Origin: Latrodectus hesperus
Lineage: Eukaryota; Arthropoda; Arachnida; Araneae; Theridiidae
Length of the DNA stretch: 64,000 bases
NCBI GenBank assembly: GCA_037975125.1
Contig: CM075852.1
Span: 6,065,134 to 6,129,133, forward strand
Direction of reading: 5' to 3'
A program made the position numbers and the translations under genes. Under the pieces are notes generated by a model that was not told the DNA's origin, ran no database searches, and was given only the letters and a program-made list of their open reading frames with translations. Below are positions 15,923 through 28,829 of this stretch, piece after piece. Positions within the stretch are counted from its first letter, which is position 1, and each line of letters opens with the position of its first letter.

Positions 15923-16599
15923 TGGAAATGTAATTGTAATTTTGTAAAACGGCAAAATGTATATTACCGTTCATAAGATCGCATATTTAGAAATACTATT
16001 TCCATTTAAACAGCTCAAATATTAAATGTTTAGTTTTTTCCTCCATAACCACAGATTTTCCAAAACACATTGAATATGCTTATTAAAAAGGCAATTTGTT
16101 CAGAAATAGGAGTTTATCTTTTTTTTTCACACAGAAATAGAGAAAAATATTTTCAAAACTAATTCTAGACATCCTTTTTGAATAAGTTTTATATTACATT
16201 AGAAAAATTAGTGTAGAAATGGTTTTAAAATGAATACATCTTAAATAATTTGATTTATTTTTAAGAATATTAAGAGTTATATATTAAAGAATTGAGAATA
16301 ACAAACGTTTTACATAACATTTTTAAATTGCACATTAGCTTTACTTGCCAAAAGATTAATTGCCAAATTTGTGTTTTCAATTTAAATCTCAAATTTGTTT
16401 TTATAGAAATATCTCGTAGAAGGAAAACTTTTTTAATTCAAGTATAGCTAAGCTGGTTCCTTCACAACTTCAAGCCCTTTACTTTTAACTAAGCATTAAA
16501 CCTCAAACTTCATATACACTATAATTCTATGATCATTCTGCATATCAGAATCATGTTGCTGTTGTGTCCAATCCTTCAGAGATCTAGCGATATTTAGAT
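15923..16599. other. AT-rich spacer
   Basis: No gene seen. The part next to 16600 may be the 3' untranslated tail of the non-LTR remnant on the minus strand. Confidence 0.45.
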
Positions 16600-16845
16600 C
16601 AGATCCATGACACCGTGAGCCCTACTCAAGTTGAGCACCAGCAGTGGCCTTGCACAAACATCAGACAGAGAGACCCCCAAACAATCCAGGATGTGATCTG
16701 GGGAAGAATGATCTTCAGATTGCATTTTGAGCATAATGAAAATACTGCGCTCAGATTCAAATGTCATGCTTTTCATGTGTCCACCAATAAGTTTTGAGAC
16801 GACTGTTTGATCCTGTCTGTCACTATCAAATGAATCTCGAAATAA
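16600..16845 (-). pseudogene. Non-LTR retrotransposon (Jockey-like) ORF2 C-terminus
   Basis: The minus-strand frame reads SDRQDQTVVSKLIGGHMKSM, then SSPDHILDCLG, then LLVLNLSRAHGVMDLI. This is the cysteine-containing C-terminal end that follows the RNase H domain in arthropod Jockey-like elements: a basic segment ending in 'xSGHLKS', a decayed Cys knuckle, a 'PDHILDC' motif and a final 'VLxFLRxHGxMDL'. Only this tail is present, as expected of a 5'-truncated insertion. The knuckle cysteines before SEDHSSPDH are degraded. Related tails occur at 39935-40500 and 44440-44935. Confidence 0.8.
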
Positions 16846-17685
16846 TATTGTTTTCAAAAGATACAAATAAAAATAAGATACGCCTAAGTAATGAAGATCT
16901 AAAATTACGAAGGCTAAAATTATCCAAGATTTCCGTTAATCGAGAGTTTCTTTGGTAAAACTTTTCTTCGTAGTAAACAAGCCGAAAAATGTTCAAGGAA
17001 TAAGAATTACAATAACAAATTCCCCATAAATATATTTACATAAAACTTTGATATTTAAAACTGATTTAAAGTAATATTTAGATATTGATCATTCTACAGA
17101 GTTATTAATTTAAAGAGACTTAGACATTTTCATTAACCATTAAAATGTTAATACATATGAGACGTTGTGAATTGGATATTTTTATCAAATTAGAGAATGT
17201 TTCATTATAATTTAAGTATTTATATGAAAAACAGATACTTAATATTTTAACCTGAACATTTTTCTTATTTATCTGTGATGTATTATATTATTGTATTCAA
17301 GATCCTTAACTCATTAAAGTTATTGAATGTCAATAATTGTGAGGATGAGAGTGTTAAATGTTTTACGGAGCCTTCTAAATCATGAAAACGTTCCTTGAAG
17401 TTCAGAAATGTTCTGAAATCTGTCAATGATCATAAGCTGATTTGAACGAAACAAATAATAAGTGAATTTTTGTTGTTAAAGATTTATAAATTAGATCTTA
17501 AAAACATGTGCTTCCAATATATTAATTTTCCCCATATCACCATTGATATAAAATATAAAGTTATTTATTAAACCTATTTAGTTTTATATTAGATTTAATT
17601 CTCTAATATCCTTATATTGTTTTGGTTGTCAAAAAATTGCAATCTGCTTCATCTTCATTAGTATCGAATTAGAGATAAAGCGCAT
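16846..17685. other. AT-rich spacer
   Basis: No gene or repeat recognised between the retrotransposon tail and the next SINE. Confidence 0.5.
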
Positions 17686-18044
17686 GTTACTTATGACACT
17701 TAGACAATCCATGTTCGCTATGCCGTTGGCTATTCGAAATTAAGTCAGAAGGATGCGTTTTTCATTTAACTAGAGGTTCGTTTAACAAAGGTGAAAGTAC
17801 GACTTAGTTGTAAATTCCTCCTATAAATGGTTCCACCAGCGGATCAACCCTCTCAATTTTGGCATTGATGTGAAGGGGGAGGAAATTTTCCTCATACCGT
17901 TACACCCATGGTAACTGCTCAACAACTGACCACAGGACTTTCGATTCGCATGTATTCGGTGAGTCTTTGGCGGTATTGGAAATCGAACCCTCACTTCCAG
18001 ACGGATGACCAATACCCTAACCACTAGACAATCATAACCATATA
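17686..18044 (-). mobile_element. tRNA-derived SINE, family 1, with tRNA-like head
   Basis: This is the most complete copy. On the minus strand the head reads TCTAGTGGTTAGGGTATTGG (A box, complement of 18017-18028), and about 40 bases later GGGTTCGATTTCC (B box, complement of 17978-17990). That is the normal layout of a pol III internal promoter. The body and 3' end match the copies at 15.6 and 60.1 kb, ending at CATAAGTAAC. Transcription would start at the right edge and run leftward. No target-site duplication was identified with confidence. Confidence 0.9.
17978..18028 (-). promoter_or_regulatory. Pol III internal promoter (A and B boxes) of the SINE
   Basis: A box 18017-18028 and B box 17978-17990, both on the minus strand, spaced as in a tRNA gene. 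The rest of a cloverleaf is not well kept, so I do not call a tRNA gene. Confidence 0.75.
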
Positions 18045-18569
18045 AAAAAGCATGATTCATAAAAAAAATAAAATTACATTAGAATTTTAATAAGAAAATG
18101 TAAAACTGAAATACAAGAAAACTTGGACAAACAGCTTGATATTTTAAAGTCAAATTAATATCTGAAGAAACTAATTCAATTGTTATATTAAGATGAAATT
18201 GAAGATAATTACTGAAATTTCATGCCACTTGTTATTTCTTGAGTTATGTAATACAATGTTCTAATGTTAGTTAATGTTAATTTTGTTCTTTTCTTTTCCT
18301 CTAAAATTTCATATGATGTTTCAATAATTTTCGCTTTATTGATAGAAAAGTATTCCTTAAGATTTCAGTATAGTATCATTTAAAAAGAAATTATTTCAAG
18401 CTTTTTCTAATCAAACCTTTATCTTATATTAAAGAAATAAATACGTAATGAAGCCTAAAGATAAGAAACAAAATTCCTCCTGTGTCATTCAATAACTATT
18501 GCAAATATTTTATTGAATATAATTTTTACACTTACATAAAATTAATAATTAAATTTTGTGGAAGAGATA
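18045..18569. other. AT-rich spacer
   Basis: No gene seen. Confidence 0.5.
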
Positions 18570-18688
18570 TTGTGTTTTTTTTTTTTTTTGGTTGGTTTTT
18601 TTGGTTTTTTGGTTTTTTTTGGTTTTTTGGTTTTTTTGGTTGGTTTTTTGGTGTTTTGGTTTTTTTGGTTTTTGTTTTTTTTTGTGTG
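18570..18688. repeat. 119-nt tract made only of G and T
   Basis: No A or C occurs over the whole tract. Eleven GG doublets are separated mostly by runs of four to eight T (GG at about 18590, 18594, 18603, 18611, 18621, 18629, 18638, 18642, 18650, 18658, 18667). The complementary strand is a CC/A-run repeat. The Phe-Trp-Gly ORF across it is a low-complexity artefact. Confidence 0.95.
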
Positions 18689-19762
18689 ATTTTATTTTGG
18701 TTAAAATTTATTTTCGTAGATTACAAGCAATTAAAATTATTTTCCATTAACAATGTAATTAAAATTACTCTTCATAATTATATACATTTGATTTAACCTG
18801 GATTCAAATGAAGTATACTTTTACCAGTTTTTGCTATTTTTTATCAGTGTTATTGTATATTTCATTTCATAAAAATATTATTTAATATATTTTATTTTTA
18901 TTTTGTACTTAAACTCTTTTTATGAAATTAATCTTCTGGTTAATGTTTTGTTAATAGAAACAAAATATTGTAAGCTAAACAATCATAAATATTATTTCAA
19001 TCGGATTCTTTCAAATTTACTTTGATACGCCTTTATTTTATTTCAAAAAAATTCACTTAATTAATGTTTAAATATTATTGCTAATGAGCTTTCAATGTAA
19101 TTATTTAATTTTTGTTTTATTTTCAACTATACAGAGATTCAGTAAACTATACGCATTGCGTGTTCAGTACAATGTGCATAAAGGAATTGAAAATTAACAG
19201 ATTTAACACAAAAATATTTTTCTATGTAATAAATAAATTCATATTCCATTGCGCATTAAATATTGTCAATAAATAGAAATTGCTGATAAATATTAATAAT
19301 AACAAGTCTTCTGCACTAGTGAAGAATGAATTCATCTTTTTTTTTGTTAACTTTTGTTAATTTATGGAAACTCAGCAAACTCCAATGAATAACGAAAAAG
19401 AGAGACATTCCACGGAGTGGATATTTTGTATTGGGCTTAAGCAAACTAAGTCCATCAAAACTTGAAAATTATTATCAAATGATTGATTTTAAATATAAAA
19501 TATTTTTAATTTTTTGTTTAATGTTTATGTCAACAGATCTTATATAGTGCAAAAACTTTCAAATGAAGCATTGCTTACCTTTCTGTTGAAAAAGATAAAA
19601 CATTAAATGAAATTGACAAAATGTATTTTCTACAATTCTGTTATAAATATGAGAAATTAGCTTAGTTTTTACTGTAGCAAAATAATTTCCCCTTTACCGA
19701 TCTCATATAAAAATAAACTAAATGGTGAGATTAAGAGTAATATCAACAATTAATTAGTTTTG

Positions 19763-19767
<5 letters not shown>
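18689..19767. other. AT-rich stretch without a recognisable gene
   Basis: No protein-like frame and no long repeat. Confidence 0.5.

Positions 19768-19831
<64 letters not shown>
19768..19831. repeat. (TA)32 microsatellite
   Basis: Uninterrupted TA tract with abrupt edges. Confidence 0.97.
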
Positions 19832-19833
<2 letters not shown>

Positions 19834-22135
19834 CAATTAATTAATATTTGATCAAATGGATTGCATTATCTTACTTAAAAACAATCAACAATAATTAACC
19901 TCAAATCTATATTCTAATTTACATATCACTTAATAAAATAATTTTTCTATACAAATTTTTAAAAAAATCAATCGTTTATTCAATTTCTTATCCAGGATGT
20001 CAATTAACTAAAATTAAAGCGTGAAAAATGTAATAATATTGAAATATTTTATGTTATTTCATCCTGACTTATGATGTAAATTTCTCTTTACTAGAAAATA
20101 TTAAGGTCATATATACATTTGAAAAATAATTATACATTTGAAATACTGCAAAAGCATTCTAAGGACACATTTTAAAAATAATTTCATATTTGAATCTAGT
20201 ATTCACATTTGAAGAATAATTACCGTATACATTTCAATCTAATATTTCGGAAAGATTAGAAAACTTAATAAAGTTATTTAAACCTAAAATATGTCAAAAA
20301 TATGATTAGATAAATATTGCTAAGAGATATTACACCTTTTAGGATTATTATTTAAAAAAAACTAGTAAAGTACGCGCGCGGGCGTTTATAAAAGAAACAA
20401 ACTCCTAGGAAAATGTTTTTTTTTCAATGTTTCGTTAAACTGTTGTTTATTGTGTATTATATATAAGGTATCAGATAAAATATATATCTGTAATTTTGGT
20501 ATGGGTTTTAAAGGAATAAAAACCATACAAAGTATTTATCACTCTAGTATTGGATTCGTAATGTAACTTCGAATCTTAGTATATTAAGGACAGAATTTAA
20601 ACTCATATCAACTTACAATGGTATGGTTTGATAATAAATAATAAACACATTCAAATAGAAATTCAATGCAGTATAAATGATATTATAAAAATAGATAACA
20701 TTTTTAATTTAAGTATAATAAAATATATATATTGAAACCTAAATTTAAAGTAACAAGCTAAAGTTAGAAAAATAAGTATACTTTAATATCTTGTATCGCA
20801 TAAATAATCTTAAGATGCATTTTAACATAATAAAATAGCAAAATGGTTCCTACTTAAAGCGTAATATAATATTTTTGTACATGCTAGACAGACATTTTGA
20901 GAGTCTTATTTTAAAATATAATTTTTTTACAAGAAAATATATTTTTTTCCAAAGGGAGTATGGTCTTAAAGCGTCTTTTTATTTCATTTAAGTGCGATTT
21001 TATAAAGTTTTCTTCAATTTACCTTTTTGAAAAAATAATATTTAAATGTCTTTCAAGATAATAGATGAAAAGAATTTCATTGTTTGAATATATAAATTGT
21101 ATCTTTGATCACGAGAAAAAAATCAACTTTAAAAAAGCCTTTGGTAGAAAGAATTTGAAAATAAATAGTTTCACCTGAATATAATTTGCATTTTAAGGAA
21201 GAAAGCTGAATATTGTGACGAAAAATTTTTTTAACTTCGTAGAATGATAAAAGTAGAAAAAAATAAATAAAAGACAAATTTTACCATCTCAGTAATTACT
21301 TTTTATCTTTTATTTCAAAGTGGGTAAAGTCATGGAAATATTGCAGAAATTAGCATAAAAAATAAAAACCTACTCTTAAAGTCAGAAAAAGTAAATTTGA
21401 CTTTACAAATTTTTTTACTAATTTTTTGATCTTCTGAAAAAAATTGTTATTAAAAGCTTAAGCAACAAATTCACCTCTACGATAGTTTTTTGAAACACTT
21501 TTCCTTTGCTTTTTTGATTTGATGCAGTAAAAGAGATTTATATATTCATACAACTTGTTGATAAAATATCTTACTCAATTACTCCGATGTTTTGTGGTAA
21601 TGGCATTTAAACAGTGGTAACTTTTTCGTTGCAGTTTATAAGGATGTATGCATATTTTTCCGTTACAGAGCAGAATGAAACAATTCTTTTAAAATTCCAA
21701 ATCAAACTTAATCAGTTGAAAACATCAAATATTTAAATACTGTATATACTTAATGCCAGGTTAAAAAAATTCGTTTTCATAATTCTTCGAGTAGATTTCA
21801 ATTTATGTTTATCATTTTTACTTTGAATTATTTCCCATAATTTACTATGAAATTTATCGGAAAGTTCTTTAATGTATATTTATTTTCTAATAATAGAGGA
21901 ATAAAGAATAGAGTTGAGACGGCTGCATCTGAATACAATTATGCATTAGAAAATAAAATATCATATAAAATGGGTTTATTTTTCTTAGTGATTCAATTTT
22001 ATTTAATTTAATAAATGAATTTTATCCCTTCAAAATATTTCTTAAAAATTATATGCGTCATTGCTTTCAGTTTGAACATTCCGATAAATTAGAATTAAAA
22101 ATTTATAACTAGAGGTAAATAAGTTAAATAGCTTA
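19832..22135. other. AT-rich stretch without a recognisable gene
   Basis: No gene seen. The segment ACATTTGAA(A)AATAATTA recurs loosely near 20115-20230. A short CpG patch GTACGCGCGCGGGCG stands out at about 20370-20385. Confidence 0.5.
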
Positions 22136-22385
22136 AAATGCATTTTAATTCAAATAGATAGTAGTAAACATTTGTTTAATACTGTGTATCCAATTAATAA
22201 AGATATTTATTTAAAGTTATTATTATTAACTTTCTTATTTTGATTTATTTAACTGCAAGCTTTAAGTACATTTCAATTCAAATACATAATAGTAAACATT
22301 TGTTTAATGCTGTGCATTCAATCAATAAAATTAATTATTTAAAGTTATTATTAACTTTCTTGTTTTGATTTATTTAACTGCAAAA
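22136..22385. repeat. Tandem duplication, period 128 bp
   Basis: Two copies aligned on AGTAAACATTTGTTTAAT (22163 and 22291). Each continues through a TTTAAAGTTATTATTAACTT block to TTGATTTATTTAACTGCAA. They differ by scattered substitutions and one ATT unit. Confidence 0.9.
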
Positions 22386-22442
22386 TTATGAAGACCATGT
22401 AATTTGATTGTTTTGACTTCTCCGTTTATAGACTATTTATTC

Positions 22443-22557
22443 TGTCAAATGGTATTTAACTTCAATTCTGATTTATCTAAAAAACATGCGCAGACTCTAT
22501 TCATTTGTACATAGATACAATGACTATGTAAATATTAGTACTGAATACCATTTGACA
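22443..22557. repeat. Inverted repeat with 14-bp perfect arms
   Basis: TGTCAAATGGTATT at 22443-22456 and its exact reverse complement at 22544-22557, about 115 bp overall. It is small enough to be a MITE-like relic, but no flanking TA or other target duplication is clear. Confidence 0.6.
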
Positions 22558-22969
22558 TTTTTAATGTAACTGAATTCCAATTAAGCCTTTTCAATGATTA
22601 TAGTATTAATTTATAAATAAAGTGTACATGCCTAAAAATTTAAATCTTCTTTTTCTTTAAAATTATTTTGAAAAAAAAAACTTGTGCTTTGTTAGCACAG
22701 TTGCACAAAAATTATAGAAGCACGGTATATGGAAATCCATTTTTTAATATGGAAAGTTATAAAATGATTTTTTTTGAGAAATAATTGTAAGAGAGGAAAC
22801 GAGCATGGTTTTTCCAACGCAATGAAATTTCATGCGGTATTAGATTAAACGTGTTCACAGTAGGATTCTCCTCGGTAGAGAGCGAGAAAAATAATAATTA
22901 CAATTACCAATAAATTAACAGTGATCGCCCAAAGATTCAAAATGAGCATCTCATAAACTATACTCCTGA
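22558..22969. other. AT-rich spacer
   Basis: No gene seen. Confidence 0.45.
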
Positions 22970-23240
22970 TTGGCTGACCAAAGAAGCTTTTTGAAAATGC
23001 CTATTGTTGATGAATACTCAATGAGCAGTGGCAGAGATAACATAATTAGATATCCACGCATCTTAATGGTTTCATTTGTTTGCTGCTTAACGGTCATTTT
23101 TTGCCCACGAGAACTAATTAGATTGGGATCATGGTTAAAAGTGAATTTAAAACCACTAAAAATATCCATGTGCAAAGTGGGATTTGAATCTATCAACTGT
23201 TGAATTGAAGGCATGAGGCTAACTATTCGGTTACCAAAAA
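22970..23240 (-). mobile_element. Possible tRNA-derived SINE, third type
   Basis: On the minus strand a tRNA-like head is readable: GGTAACCGAATAGTTAGCC, CATGCCTTCAATTCAAC, then a B-box-like GATTCAAATCCCAC (complement of about 23176-23192). The order and spacing resemble the head of arthropod tRNA-derived SINEs, but the A box is imperfect. The body towards 22970 matches neither of the other SINE types here. The 136-codon minus-strand frame overlapping it (22951-23361) has no recognisable domain and I take it as chance. Confidence 0.45.
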
Positions 23241-23361
23241 AGATTTTTTTCTCTAAAATCAAAGCTGCCTTAACATAATTTTTCAATGTCAAATGCCATA
23301 AAATAGCAGAAATTGTTCCGCTGCATAAAATTAAATAAAACTCAGGAAGTAGATCAGTCAA

Positions 23362-23820
23362 AGTGTAAGGTATAAGTGCTTATCAGTCAAAAAATAATGG
23401 TTTATACTCATAAGATTTAGCATCCTTTATTAAATTCTGTACCAAATATATTATCTGAAAGTATACTTTAAGTTCTTCAAATTTCTGTGCTGTTGATGAG
23501 GTTTGAACGTTCAAGCCTATTGCATCTGCCACTCATACTCTCTTCATTGGTCCAATCGATATATTTTGATATATTTTGATATTTTCTTACTCAAACTGAT
23601 TTCAGCTGTCTATTTTTACCACGTGTTGATTACACATAACAGGTTTGAGTGCGGGATCATAACATGTCGAAACATGCTCACTTCCATTGCGCTTCATTTG
23701 CTATAAGAAATGATTGATTGTGTGATTCTTTGACTTCTGCTGTGTACCTAAAAAATGGATATCACTCTCTGGAAAAGGTCTAGAATTGTTACCCGCAATC
23801 AGCATATTTGTATGAATTTG
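23362..23820. other. Spacer with no clear feature
   Basis: No recognisable gene. The palindrome TTGAACGTTCAA sits near 23505. Confidence 0.45.
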
Positions 23821-24415
23821 AGGTATATAGCTGCATTAATTGGAATAGGAAAATCCAATGCTTTTTGTATTATTAATCCGTAAATGTATTTTGAGACAGA
23901 ATATCCTAACGTAAGAGTAAATGCGGACATAAACGTAAGATCACTCTTCGTACAGATAAATTTCTTATATTAAAAAGTAAAATGCAATATCGCAAAACAA
24001 GTACAGATCTTGAGAAAGAATTATTAGCTATTGGTATGAGTGTAGAATTTTTAACTATTGGGGGGGGGTGAGAACACTAGTTAAAAAAACAACTATTAAC
24101 ACCTCCAATGAAGTGGGAACGCTTGGAATGGGCTAGAAAATATCAATCCTTGTCATCACAAGACTGGAAGAAGGTTGTATCAGCGACGAAACAAATTTTT
24201 TGTGCAAGGTAATCAACCATGATTTGTCAGGCGAAGTGATGGAGAACCCAGCAGCGAATAACATCTTGACCAAACAGATAATCATTCTCAAAAACAGATG
24301 TTTTGGATTTATTATATTTTTGGAGAATCTGGCAACTTAGTACTAGTTGAAGAGATCATGAACTCTTCAAAAAATATTTTTATAATAGAAAAAAATTGCC
24401 CCTATGACACTAACG
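23821..24415 (+). pseudogene. Tc1-like transposase remnant, second family
   Basis: Interrupted plus-strand frames give, in order, RYIAALIGIGKSNA (helix-turn-helix region), KRKITLRTDKFLILKSKMQY, TSTDLEKELLAIGMSVEFLT, LKKQLLTPPMKWERLEWARK, DWKKVV followed by a first-Asp SDETNFFVQGNQPWFVRR, and a decayed MFW...FGESGNLVLVEEIMNS. This is the usual order of a Tc1 transposase up to the middle of the catalytic domain. The second Asp and the Glu are not found after 24415. Frameshifts are frequent, and a nine-G run at 24060-24068 sits where the linker should be. The family differs from that of the element at 1541. No inverted ends were found. Confidence 0.8.
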
Positions 24416-27400
24416 TTCTCTAGTAGTGTCCTTTAATATAACCTTGATGCTTCACTTGTTTCTGTAGCAAATTGTACACCATTATCAATGAATTTCAGTC
24501 TTCCATGCAATATAACGTGACTCCGATGTGAATAAAATAGTCCCAATGCCATTTAAAAGTTCTGGATCATTGAGAAGATCATCTGGTGAGATAACAGAAT
24601 GAATGATCAAGTTTGTAAAATAATAAGAATTTCGACATAGTAGAATTGATAGCTCTTGAATTCCATTGTAATGGAGTTGTCACCTTCTATCGCTTTAAAT
24701 CCTGTTTACAAAAAGAAATCAGTGATTCTCAATGGAAATCAAGTTTACCTGATATAAATAAAAGCATAGCAATTTTATGTAGAATCATCTTAAGCCTCTG
24801 ACACTTTGAATCATGAACTGACTAATAATCTTAGATAAAAACAACAGTTAATTTAAAAGGCATTTATCATTCACCATGTAAATATTCCTTTGTGAAAACA
24901 TTTCATATAAAGTGTTCACATGTGGCAAGGGAAGAAACTGGGAATATTTAATAGCTCCTACAATAACAGACGGACTAAATGCCTTATCGGATACAGTGAT
25001 TGCACGAGAGGTCAAAATGATTCACATAAGATGAACTCAAACTGTGGATTTGCATTTTACAGTCAGTCAATCATTCTTCAATATTCAATAGAAAACTTGA
25101 GTATCAATAGTCTACCCTCAAATCATTAGTTAAAACTACGATCAATTATCAAATACATTTTACATTAGTAGTTCATTAAAAGATATTTATTTTAAATTAT
25201 TGTCAAATAAATCAAGTTAAATTCTAAAGTGAGAAACAATATGCATTTATACTTCAGAATAAAGAGAATTGAATTGAAAAATTAATCTCCAGTATAAAAA
25301 AATAGAAATGAAAAATTGGCTGGATCAGGCAATAACTTTTGAACTTTGATTCAGCTAACATTTTATCAATCTCAATGAAGTAAATCTAGACAAACACACA
25401 CATTTTAGAAAAAAGTCATATAGATTGGGTAATTAAATCATATCATGAATCTAAAGATACATTTCCAACTTATTCCAGCAAATTCAGGCAATTTAAATAG
25501 CTTATTATTCTTTTGAAAGAATTTGTCACTGAGAAAACACGTGTATAAAAATGGCTGTAAAACACAACCTTGTTAAATTCATTTATCAAGACATTTGCAT
25601 AAGGTAAATCATCATTATCCTGTGACAATGCGTTGTAACTAAATGACAACTTAAATAGACTAAAAAGGCATTATCTGCATTCAAACAATCTTAGTCTGAC
25701 GTTTGCACTCATTAGCTAACATATACAAAATACTTTTGAATATGTTCGAGTTTTCGAGATTTTCCTTAATTGGTATAAATATTTTTTAGCATTTGACATA
25801 CTAAGACATTTGATTATAAAAAGTGACATTAAAAGTTCATACCATTATGTTATGAGTGTTCGAAATTGAAAGATATTTTATTTCAAATTTTATCCTTTTT
25901 CGAAGTTCAGGAATCATTTTCAAAAAATTCAACAACTATAATATATCGCTATTATAGAATACTATTGTTGATAATACATTACACAATGCTAGTACTATAC
26001 AAATATATAAAACTCAAATTTTATAAATTTATCGAACATTTAATATTTCAGTTAAAAATTGATGAGTATTTTATATTCTAAAGTGTCTGAATTTTATGGA
26101 AAAGACAATTAAGTAAATATTTTAAGTGCAAATTTTAACTTAGTCTACATCATCAAAAAATTGTGAAATGTTAAAAAGGATAAATATATATATTAAATTA
26201 GCAAATTAACCTCTTCATAAACTAGTTTCAGTCACTTTAATTAGTGAAACATTTCTTTAAATTAACATAAAAATGTCAACAAGAAACTCAGCATTTTCGT
26301 ATGGACTTGAATTCTCACAAAATGATGCCCACACACACAGATCATTTTAAATTTCCATTCCCACAAAACCGCTGTCAAATGTTATATATCTCAAACAAAA
26401 CGTAGGTACAAAATGTAGTAATATAATAGGCATACATGCCAAGAAAATTAAAGATAATAATAATATCAGTACGTATGGCATTATTGCGATACTTTTCTGA
26501 CTGCATTAACATTTCTCCGGCTGATATTTTTTCACACAGTCGACAACCATGTAACTCTGAAACACGTCAAATGATATTATTGATATATTGACTGTCAATC
26601 TCTCTAATTGAGAAGCCCAGGAACATTGGAATCTACGGAATACTTTTCATTGTGCCAATTAGCGCAATGGCCTTTAGCTTAGGTTATTTGCAGAACCTAA
26701 CACCAACCAATCACAAAAATAATGCATTTTTATAACAGCATAAATTAATAATATATTATTAAAAACGAGGATAACTGGAAAATATACAATGCTATATAAA
26801 TTAAATGTATATTTTGCTTTAATTAAAAAATTACCTTTCTTTAAACCAATTTAACTACTTATGTTTGCCAGCGGCTAATACTTAAAGCGTTCAAATAAAA
26901 GATCTGTGAGCTTAAAACAATTCTCCCTGAATATAACGGAGTTCAAATATAATTTTTAATTTCATGAGCATAAACAACATGATTTCATTTTTGCATTACT
27001 TTTTGCTATTATATCCAGTTGAAGAAAGATTATTATAAATCATAAATTTTATAAAAAATACTAGAACTGAGTTTTGAAGGTTAAACCAATTACAGAATAT
27101 GAATAAAATTTCCCTATCACATAATTGTTTCAGTATTAAAACAAATTTATGTAATTTTTGTAAATAACAACCCTCTAGTTAACGTATTAATATCAATTAT
27201 TTCTTGAAATGATAATTTGCTAAATGTTAATATGATTATTATAGTAAAGCTTAGAAAAAAGAAAATTTCAATTAAGAATTTACTGGAAGTAAATGGATAA
27301 TTTTTTTCTGTAGCTTCTTTTGAATGCACTACATCTCAAAAGAAATTATGCATTTAGTTAGTTTTTATGAAGTTGCAAAATTCTGTTTATTTAATCAATC

Positions 27401-28829
27401 AGTTAATGAAATTAAGTATTTTTTCATCACGCAAGCATATGGTAACAACCTGAAATTGCATTATGTGATATATATTTATATACCTATATCATGTACGTAT
27501 GAATAAAACATTATTTTAACAAATGCTTAAAAATAATTTAGGAATGAAAAGCACAAGAAAAATATACAACTAAAAACCTGAGTGTAAAAAAATAATGTTC
27601 TTTTAGAAAACACTGTTTTAAAAGAATAATTAACTTTTATTCGCATTGTATATAAATGAGTCACGATGATCAAATAAATCGCCATTATTTACAGTTACCA
27701 TTTTTTGAAACAGAAAAAGTCTACATAGTTTTAAAAACAATTTTGAATATTCTACATTTTTACAAATTTTTATAACTTTTAAAAAGCAAATATTATGGCT
27801 ATTAATAATAAAACTACATAAAATGCACATTTCATAGTAATTTGAGAAAAAAAAACTTTGAATAATATTTGAATAATGCACACAATTCACGCAGAAACAT
27901 AGTTTTTACATGCATAACAAAATATTTCTTAAATGCTATTGTATACTCTATCACGTTTGACTGACCTTGTTCATTTTTAAGACATTTTTCTTGTTAACTT
28001 TGATGATTTAAAAAGTTACAAATAGTTATTTTAAAAATTAAATGGAATGAAGCAACCACTACTTGAAAAGTTTACTTATTTTTTAGTATTGCATTCTCTG
28101 TGTATTGAATTGGTACATGCTTAATAAATAAAATGCATTATGAACTATTTTAATATTATATTTCTATATTTTACAAGTAAGACAGATATAAGTTCAAACA
28201 TTAAACTCTTACCTGAATTGTGCTTGAGTAAAAGCATAGTACATAAAGGCACTGCAATAAGAATCAACGCAATGTAGAATGATATCATAGACTGACGTCT
28301 AATTAAATAGCGATTAAAAAAGCTGATTATGGCACTCTTCATCTCTTGAGTTTTATTTATATTTTGGTTAAAAATTTAATATCGAAAATATATTTGATTA
28401 TAGAAACTATATAATATGTGATTATTTTGGTCCTTTTACAAAAATAAAATCTCTCTTTCATGAAATTTCATGAGCAAGTTATATATTTTAGATGCTCGTA
28501 TTTACTGAAAATATTTGTTTAAAATTATTGCCTTTGTTTATACTTTTAGCTTATAAAAATGCTTAAAAACATAAATATTTCCATAGATTTTGTAAATTTA
28601 AATAATCACAGATTTTTACAATGTTTATGCATTGCATAATCTCACAAAAAGCTCGTTTTTTTAAAAAATTAGATAAAAAAAATTCTGATTTTTTTTGTGA
28701 AAAATTTCAGATTTTTATAGATGCCTGTTATGCAGATTCGCTTAAAAGCTAGTTTTTTAGTGTAATGCCGTGTAATTTTGATATACTTTTGTATTCAAAA
28801 TAGCTCAAACAATGGAAATCTGCGATTGC
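24416..28829. other. Long AT-rich stretch without a recognisable gene
   Basis: About 4.4 kb with no protein-like frame, no long tandem repeat and no (TA)n tract. A tRNA A-box-like TAGCGCAATGG occurs near 26660 without a B box. Small frames at 24920, 25866, 27147, 27324 and 27630 have the AT-driven composition of chance ORFs. Confidence 0.5.

Noticed and set aside
15497..15974. Two minus-strand frames as genes
   Set aside because: They are SINE sequence, and the same sequence is broken by stops in the other copies.
18482..18796. Phe/Trp/Gly-rich open frame
   Set aside because: It arises from the G/T-only tract and has no other protein character.
22951..23361. 136-codon minus-strand frame as a gene
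   Set aside because: It overlaps a tRNA-like SINE head, has no recognisable domain, and its length is plausible by chance in this composition.
26640..26710. tRNA gene or SINE from an A-box-like TAGCGCAATGG
   Set aside because: No B box at the right distance and no matching stems.
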